A stretch of DNA of 64,000 bases from Astropecten irregularis (lineage: Eukaryota; Echinodermata; Asteroidea; Paxillosida; Astropectinidae). A program made the translations under genes and the position numbers. Shown in pieces: positions 57,708 through 64,000 of the stretch (positions are counted from its first letter, which is position 1; every line of letters starts with the position of its first letter). The stretch is taken from contig OZ020258.1 in the NCBI GenBank assembly GCA_963971285.1, positions 2,170,001 through 2,234,000 on the forward strand, in the 5' to 3' direction. The notes below the pieces were generated by a model that worked only from the letters and a program-made list of their open reading frames with translations, ran no database searches and was not told the DNA's origin.

Positions 57708-60700
57708 ATGGGTGCCATAGAATGGGAGATAGTTGTCCTGTTGTGCATCGGTGTGCTCCTGGTTGTAGTGGACACTGGAGAGACGTGGAAAGTCAAGACG
57801 AAAGGTGAGACTTCAATCATGACAAATCCCTTCTAAAATATTAGAAACTTTCAGGGTACGATAGTTGAAAACAAAACCTGAAACATGGGAGGAGCACCAT
57901 GTAGGTGTCTGGGTGTTTAGTAAAAGATTTAGGTGTAAGAAATCTACTTTACCGGAAATTTAAGGCTCTAGTGTAGGTCTTTAGCGTGACGTAGTCTAGT
58001 AGTATTACCCACAATCTGAACTATCCAGTCCTATGGTGGGGCTTCCTATCCTTGCTGTCTGAGCTGTCCTGCACCTCTTTACTGTCAAATATACGTGGGT
58101 TATTGCTTCTGACAGGCACCTCAAAATCAGTCTGTACTGGTGTGTGGCTCTGTAAAGATGCGTTTTGAAGATTACAATGAATCTGGGTCGTCATTTTAGT
58201 CTTTGTGATCGCTGTTCAATCTCATTGATTCCGTCTCTTTTCACTTCAAATTATTCTCATTGATCGATGCATACTTTTGGCATCGATACTCAGTCAATAT
58301 GAGCAAAAATGATTGACGTCTATAATTCAGACCAAGTTGTTCCAGCGCGATGACCTTCACAATAAGCGCAACTGGAGGATTGTAATTCAAGTTAACGTCA
58401 GACTTAGTCTCCGTCAGAACGCGGCTATTGACATTTAAAGCTTGTGTAAAAATGTATAATCAGGATTTTTTTGTCACTCATAAATTTGATGAATTGTTCG
58501 CTGGCGAGATTTGAAACTGTGTTTAGTTTTGCGAAACGGGTTCTGATTGCTTGTGACGGCACCGTGCAAGGGGGATAAATTGCTCGGTAAATCACCGGCG
58601 ACGGTGCGGTGACTCTCGGCGGTGAGTCGACGGCCGAGGAACGGGTGTCTCCCCGGGATCTTCCAATCAATCCCGTCCCTAAGGGATGCTGTCGGGTTCA
58701 TGCGGACGGAGACTGGCTGTAAGATGGGTTTAAGAAAGGTGAGAGGTGACTGACCTACCTGTTACGGTGTTGTAGCAAAAGTTCCACTGAAATGAACCCC
58801 CATTTCCCCTGACACATTCAGCCATTGTTTGAAAAGTGAAATTGCTATAAGGATGGTAGTATTCCTGGGATAAATGGTGTGGGGCAGGTGTATAGCTCCC
58901 TTGGGATGGGGGTGGGGGTGGGGGGGGGGGGGTGGGGCTGCTTGACATGGCTGGTTGAACCATGGGACTCCATGGTTCAACACATCCGTTTTGCTTCACA
59001 TTCAACCTTCCAAATGGAACCCAGTTCCTATCCCATTTCAGATTTTTGCATCCAATTTTAGCTACGGTTTCAGAGTCCCCCCCCCCCCGACCCGTCATGT
59101 AAATATGAGAGCGCCACCTAGCGTTGGAGATTCGCTTTTAATTATTCTCTCCCCGCCTGTATAAAAAAACGGTTGCAGTTATGTTGGAGGTAAATAAACT
59201 TCCCAAACTTCCTGGTTACCAGTAGCTTAGAGTCTATACAAATTTTCATTGCAGAGTAACAGATTGATAAGAAAAAAACTTTGGTTCTTTCAATGGAATC
59301 ATGGAGGTAGAACTAGACCTTCTTGATGGAATTAACACCTCAAAATCAGTGACAAGTGAATCTTGGATCTGATGGTCCCATTTTTTTCACTCTATAGCCT
59401 GGCGTTATAGACAAGAGTAGTCCCCAACCGCCGCTTTCTAGGTCCCAGGATACCAGCTTAACCTACTTGTGTGCAAACAGCGAAGGGGCAAACATACATA
59501 CACAATTTAACTATTAGACGCACGAACATTGGAATTGCTACGTCCCGGACGAACCGTCTTGTCTGGGTACAATCCCACGAGATATCCATGACTAATTTGG
59601 CCTGTCAGTTAAAAGTCTGGGGGACAAGAAAGATTGTTGAGGGGAGGTGGGAGGGGGGGGGGGGGGTTAAGGGACGTGGAGCCCAAGGGTCTCCCCTTCT
59701 GTGTCTGTCGTCACAGGATACGATCAGTCACCTCGTGCCCTAGGATCTTTGGCAATGGTGGGGAGGTTGACGTCGGCTAGCTCAGTGATTCGATGTGCAA
59801 GCTTACAGCAGAGGTTGAAGATCTTCTTCTGCTGGTTGATAAGACAATCAAGTGGCCTCGTAATTATCAGACAGCGAGGGCAACTTAGCGTTAAATGGCC
59901 GTCCCATTGAACGCTGCACGCACTTTCCAGGGAGAATAGTTTTACTATCCCACTCGTGACCGTTCAATATAATAGTCAACATGCACTATATCCATCGATG
60001 ACCCACTATTAACTCAAATTAACCCTAGACATCATTCGCTTTGGCTCTAAAGTCGTGCAAAAACTCTTGCCAAATATAATCGGCGTCATCTTGTTTGTAC
60101 CACACGCGCCAATTTGAGTTGAAATATCCCCTTACCGTCGAGACCTGATGGTCCCCCTCTCTCTCCGCACGGACCAAACACGTTGGCGAGAGGTGTACAT
60201 CTTCAGCAGGTGCCTGGCTCCAAACATCTCCTACCGAAGCTGTCCGATACCGACAGCCTTAGTCAGCCCTTGAGATGAGAAGGAAATTCCTATTGGTTAT
60301 AGCAGGATCAGACAGGTGCTGCGCCTGGTAATCTTGATCAATTGATACAGTGTATCACCGCAGGTGCGACACCCTGACGTCTGCACGTCTTCCTTTTTTA
60401 ATAAAGAAAGCACAACTTGAATTCATTCCAAGAAAATGATGCAGGGTTCTTTATTTACCGCGTCGGTGCTAGACCCACGATCCGTCTCGAGAACACTTCG
60501 TTATGATATGATAAAAAAATATATATACGGTGATCAGTATGACTAAATCAATAACTAGTGTGATATGGGGCCAATTTCATAGAGCTGCCTAAGCACAAAA
60601 ATTGCTTAAGCATGAAAAGTCTTCCTCCGATCGAACGGGATTGCCGACCAAATTTTCCTGTGATTTTTACAACTTTTAACTTATATTCGGTCATTGTTTG

Positions 60701-62546
60701 CTGGGCATAGAGCAATCCCAAGGAGTTTGGGCTGGCATACTGATTTTATTTACCATGGTGTTTGGTGCTTAAGGAAACTAGAGAAATTAAATGAAAATTG
60801 TCCAGAATTTCAGACGAAAACTTTTACACCAATCAAGTCATATGATGCAATTCTGTTCCCTCAAGGATATAACAGGGGGCAATTCCCCGTAGAGCTGCGT
60901 AAGCACTAAAATTTGCTTAAGCATAAAAAACTTTGGTAAATAAAATCAAAACTAAATCAGAACTCCTTGTGAATGTGATGCTCAACAAACAATGGCCGAA
61001 TGCAAGTCAAAAGCAGTAAACATCACATGAAAATTGGGTTGGCAATCCTGTTTGATCGGAGGAAGACTTTTCATGCTTAATTAAGCATTTTTTGTGCTTA
61101 AGCAGCTCTATGAAATTGGCCCCAGATCTGAAGTTTCATCAATATCACATTAATAATGATTTAGCTCATAATAATAATTATTCACATTTATAAAGCGCCT
61201 TTTACAAAATGATACAAAGTGCTAAGCCTCGAAAGAGTCCTACTCATTAGCAGAATTAACTTGCGAAACCTAATTAAAGGGGCATGATACCGTTGGCTTG
61301 AATGGTATAACAGACAAATTGGAATCTTATGAACATTTTCAAAGTGTCAGGTAATTAACAAAGACCAGTTAGCACATCCCTTTAACGTCCAGACAGATTG
61401 AGCCAAAAATTGAGACATTTGACTGCTTGACAAACCATGCATAATGTTTACCCAGGAAATGTTCCTAATGTTTGTGTTCCTGCTTAGCAGTGTAATCATG
61501 TGCCGAAGGGGGCGGGGATATCCAGGGCGGGGGCGTTAACAGACGCCTTTCATCCCGTGCCCTACAGTGGTTCCCCAAATTATACCTGATCTGGAAATGC
61601 ACGTCAAATAATTGCATGGATTAAACAAATCCACTAAAAAATATTCAGTCACATTTTTCAGGGCTGAATGTATATATATCCAGTGTCTGGATCTATATTT
61701 ATCTTGATGTATACCTCAAGTTTCCCCAAATTTGTCATACAATCATGTTATCTTAAACGTTTTTTCCCACACATATTTCCTACATTTTGATTATTATAAT
61801 CTATTATTGTTATTTTATAATTTTAGATAATAATGTATGTGCTTTACAGGTTGGAAGCCCAACATTGCATAAAATCATAATTTAACTAACCGAGGATGGG
61901 ACCTTAGGGAATTTCCGATAGGGTCGTGCACAAACTTTACTTATACCTATTTCTAAACATCCTCCAAACCAATGAACTTGAAATTGACATATGTTCATTT
62001 TGAGAGCATTCTCTGTCTTCTATTAAAATATGGACAGGAAAAAATATGTATTTAAAAAGTAGTTGGTACCTTAGGGAGACATCGGAAAGTCTCCCTAAGT
62101 CCCGATGTCTCCCTAATGTCCACTTTTAGATGCTAACGTGTCTCCCTAATACCCCATTTGTAATTATTCGATAATTGAGCTGGAGACAGTTGTTTTATCA
62201 GTGACCCATCCAACCTGTCTGTTGAAAACTGGCGATAATTCAGGAGATTTATATTTTGTAAAAGCTTATTTAAAAAGCTAGACAGGTTGATGACACCTGT
62301 TCCCCAATGTCGACGCTCATCAGCCATATGTTACCTGAGTCAAAGTTCTCTCCCTCTTTTATCTGCCGCCAGCTTGTCCTCAAGGATGTAACTCCTGCTC
62401 CCTGTTCAACGGCTGTATCACCTGCAAGCCCCGGTACCTACTCATGCTGCACCGTAGCGGTATGAAACAGCAAGGGTACTGCCGACGGACCTGCCCGAGT
62501 GGTTACTACGCTAGCAGGGGAGGAGGGGACATCAACAGGTGCTCAA
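57708..62546 (+). CDS. R-spondin, first two coding exons (gene continues beyond window)
   Basis: R-spondins are secreted ligands that join LGR receptors to the ZNRF3/RNF43 ubiquitin ligases and so raise Wnt receptor levels. Exon 1 (57708-57804) codes for a signal peptide: MGAIEWE, then a hydrophobic core IVVLLCIGVLLVVV. Exon 2 (62373-62546) codes for the first furin-like repeat with eight cysteines at residues 34, 38, 41, 47, 50, 69, 73 and 89. The phase is 1 at both junctions. R60 and Q65, in HRSGMKQQG, align with the RSPO1 positions R66 and Q71 known to contact the ligase. The second furin repeat, TSP1 domain and basic tail are outside the window. The frame is open upstream to 57630, but the later ATG gives a normal signal peptide. 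Which paralogue it resembles cannot be decided. Confidence 0.85.
57805..60566. other. R-spondin intron 1, 5' part
   Basis: A 4.57-kb intron starts here. It contains G-rich runs at about 58905-58935 and 59646-59667 and a C run near 59079-59088. No exon or repeat family was recognised in this part. Confidence 0.5.
60567..60790. mobile_element. MITE, AAGCACC subtype, reverse copy
   Basis: GGGGCCAATTTCATAGAGCTG with GCTTAAGCATGAAAAGTCTT opens. The right end (TTTGGTGCTTAAGGAA) is present but the terminal GGCCCC is lost. Confidence 0.75.
60880..61128. mobile_element. MITE, AAGCACC subtype
   Basis: GGGGGCAATTCCCCGTAGAGC to GCAGCTCTATGAAATTGGCCCC. The adjacent copy at 60567-60790 lies in opposite orientation, making an inverted pair inside the R-spondin intron. 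Confidence 0.8.
61129..61904. other. R-spondin intron 1, 3' part
   Basis: A fragment of the 32740-33000 repeat family is at about 61170-61225. The remainder is AT-rich without recognised features. Confidence 0.5.
61905..62155. mobile_element. GTCTCCCTAA-family element, copy 2 (reverse)
   Basis: TAGGGTCGTGCACAAACTTTA opens; the interior mirrors 11320-11535. The right part has four GTCTCCCTAA or GGGAGAC words between 62085 and 62150. It ends ~220 bp before the second R-spondin exon. Confidence 0.75.
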
Positions 62547-62559
62547 GTGAGTATGTTTG

Positions 62560-62985
62560 TCTTCTTCGAGGTACCCAATTACCAAGTGACTACCACGAGA
62601 AACCCTCGTTGCCTAGAAACCCCATGGTTACCCCTGTATCCCCAGAAGGCTCATTGTTGCTCAGGAACCATCCTGGTTGTCCATGGACCCTCTTGATACT
62701 TGGAACCATTCTGGTTCCTAAGGAACCCACCTAGTTACCAGGAAGTGCCCTGTCTTGGAACGATCTTGAACGCCCAGGGGTCGGTTTCACCAAACTCATC
62801 GTAGCTTACTATCAATCGTAGGACTTTGCAACCCTATGTAGGATAGGCCCCCAATACGATGGGTTATCCTTCGTAACTGGAGTTACGATCGATCGTAGGG
62901 CTTCGTGAAATCAACCCCAGGAACCACTCCATGAACCTTCTTTACCTAGAAACCACCCTGGTTGCTAAGTAACCCTCCTTTGTCC
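62560..62985. repeat. Degenerate CCTAGAAACC/CATCCTGGTTNC minisatellite split by a MITE
   Basis: Words GCCTAGAAACCCC, GGAACCATCCTGGTTG, GGAACCATTCTGGTTCC and TAGAAACCACCCTGGTTGC lie on both sides of a CTTCGTGAAATC-family MITE (62779-62925). The MITE therefore appears to have inserted into a pre-existing tandem array. Confidence 0.65.
62779..62925. mobile_element. MITE of the CTTCGTGAAATC family, most complete copy
   Basis: GGGTCGGTTTCACCAAACTC opens and GGGCTTCGTGAAATCAACCCC closes, giving inverted ends (GGTTTCAC against GTGAAATC). Interior 'tacgatgggttatccttcgtaactggagtt' is palindrome-rich. Confidence 0.8.
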
Positions 62986-64000
62986 CATCACCGACTAGAT
63001 CTGGCCACAGACTCCTTCGACTGTCTTTCGTCTTTAGTTGCCCCTTGGCAATGTGCATCATCCTTACATCGGATATTGAGGTCATATTTATCATTTAGTC
63101 ATCAATTTGAAATAAATTATTTTCAGCGTGTAACAACATCATGAGGTGATTATTCTGATGCTCAAAATGAAAAACAATCAGTGCTGGGTGTCTAGTCTTA
63201 AAAATTGTAGAAAAAGTTTTGTTCAAATCAAGTCCGAGACTACCGTTTACTCGCAATTCATGTCGTTAGTTTGTAGGCCAGTTTATAGGGTCACACCGAC
63301 ACAGCAGTGGAGAAAGGTTTGCAAGAACCGAGCAAGATCACTCTGATCCAACATCTGACACGAATTTTTAGATCAAATGTTCGATTTCCTGAATACTTTG
63401 GCAAGATGCCGATTTGATGACCCCTAAGTTCTCAACAGACGTTCCGAATTTATTTTGTTGGCGCCTTTTTTGTTTCACCGGGGGGCATTTTTGACTTTGC
63501 CGGAGGATGTTCAACTGGAACGGCAGTTTCACTGGGAATAATCTTGTGTAACATCAGCCCACGGCTTCCACGGTAAAAGACGCGAACTTGGATGATGGAC
63601 TGATCATGAAACTCTACGTCCAAGTGACGATCTGACACACACGGCATGTATCACTATCACTCAACAACTGCCCAGTGAGCTGAAGGAATAAAATCCAGCA
63701 GGAAATACCAGTTACTAGAGGGCGGTATTCCGTCATTACCAATTACTCTCATACTTGAGGGGCAGTCTGCTTGGATTTTTTTGTGCGTTAGAGTGGTCTT
63801 TAAAACAAATGTAATTGGAAGCAGACGGAAGGTGTTGATGTGTAGGTTTAACGAGGTGACAAGAGAACTTCCAACTTGCAGTTCCTCGAGACTTCTGTCA
63901 AGGGTTTTACATTACGTCTGATCATAAATTTTGAATTATTGAGGTGATGATGTTGATGACTAGGGTACCGCCGAGCTAGCTTCAGATATCCCGTTGAGGA
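62986..64000. other. R-spondin intron 2 (to window end)
   Basis: No third furin-repeat exon was found before the window ends. A 65-codon minus-strand open frame at 63450-63647 (MPCVSDRHLDVEF start, Lys/Pro-rich end) has coding-like composition but no family that I recognise. Confidence 0.45.

Noticed and set aside
63450..63647. 65-codon minus-strand frame as a gene or retropseudogene
   Set aside because: Composition looks coding, but I recognise no family and see no flanking exons; left as an uncalled ORF.

Overview
The window is eukaryotic genomic DNA. Genes are split by GT-AG introns, the non-coding sequence is AT-rich, and repeats fill the introns and intergenic space. Gene content points to an invertebrate deuterostome, most likely an echinoderm or a close ambulacrarian relative: there is a secreted R-spondin-type gene, and the IFT172, SLC35B3, SQLE and ELP3 proteins read as close matches to their vertebrate orthologues. 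The species cannot be named from sequence alone.

Layout. (1) 93-2486 (+): the last five coding exons of IFT172, an intraflagellar transport subunit. (2) 6614-11929 (-): a complete SLC35B3 (Golgi PAPS transporter 2), nine coding exons, 380 aa. (3) 12.0-17.6 kb: the shared upstream region of two divergent genes. It holds a 519-bp direct duplication, a near-perfect 61-bp-arm hairpin and a ~1-kb foldback element with tandem-repeat arms. (4) 17685-24658 (+): a complete SQLE (squalene epoxidase), nine coding exons, 510 aa. (5) 26762-35891 (-): a complete ELP3 (Elongator catalytic subunit), sixteen coding exons, 549 aa, convergent with SQLE. (6) 35.9-57.7 kb: about 22 kb with no recognisable gene, in part tiled by short transposons. 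(7) 57708-62546 and beyond (+): the first two coding exons of an R-spondin, cut by the window edge.

The five genes belong to unrelated pathways (cilium assembly, sulfation donor supply, sterol synthesis, wobble-uridine modification, Wnt potentiation). Nothing suggests an operon or shared function. SLC35B3 and SQLE are divergent and might share regulatory sequence.

The repeat fraction is unusually legible. It contains tRNA-derived SINEs, two of them palindromic yet bounded by 12-14 bp target-site duplications. It also contains about ten members of TTAA-ended miniature elements, several other MITE families present in two to five copies, and several minisatellites. Exon boundaries were assigned by hand from splice consensus, reading frame and remembered family similarity. 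No alignment was run.
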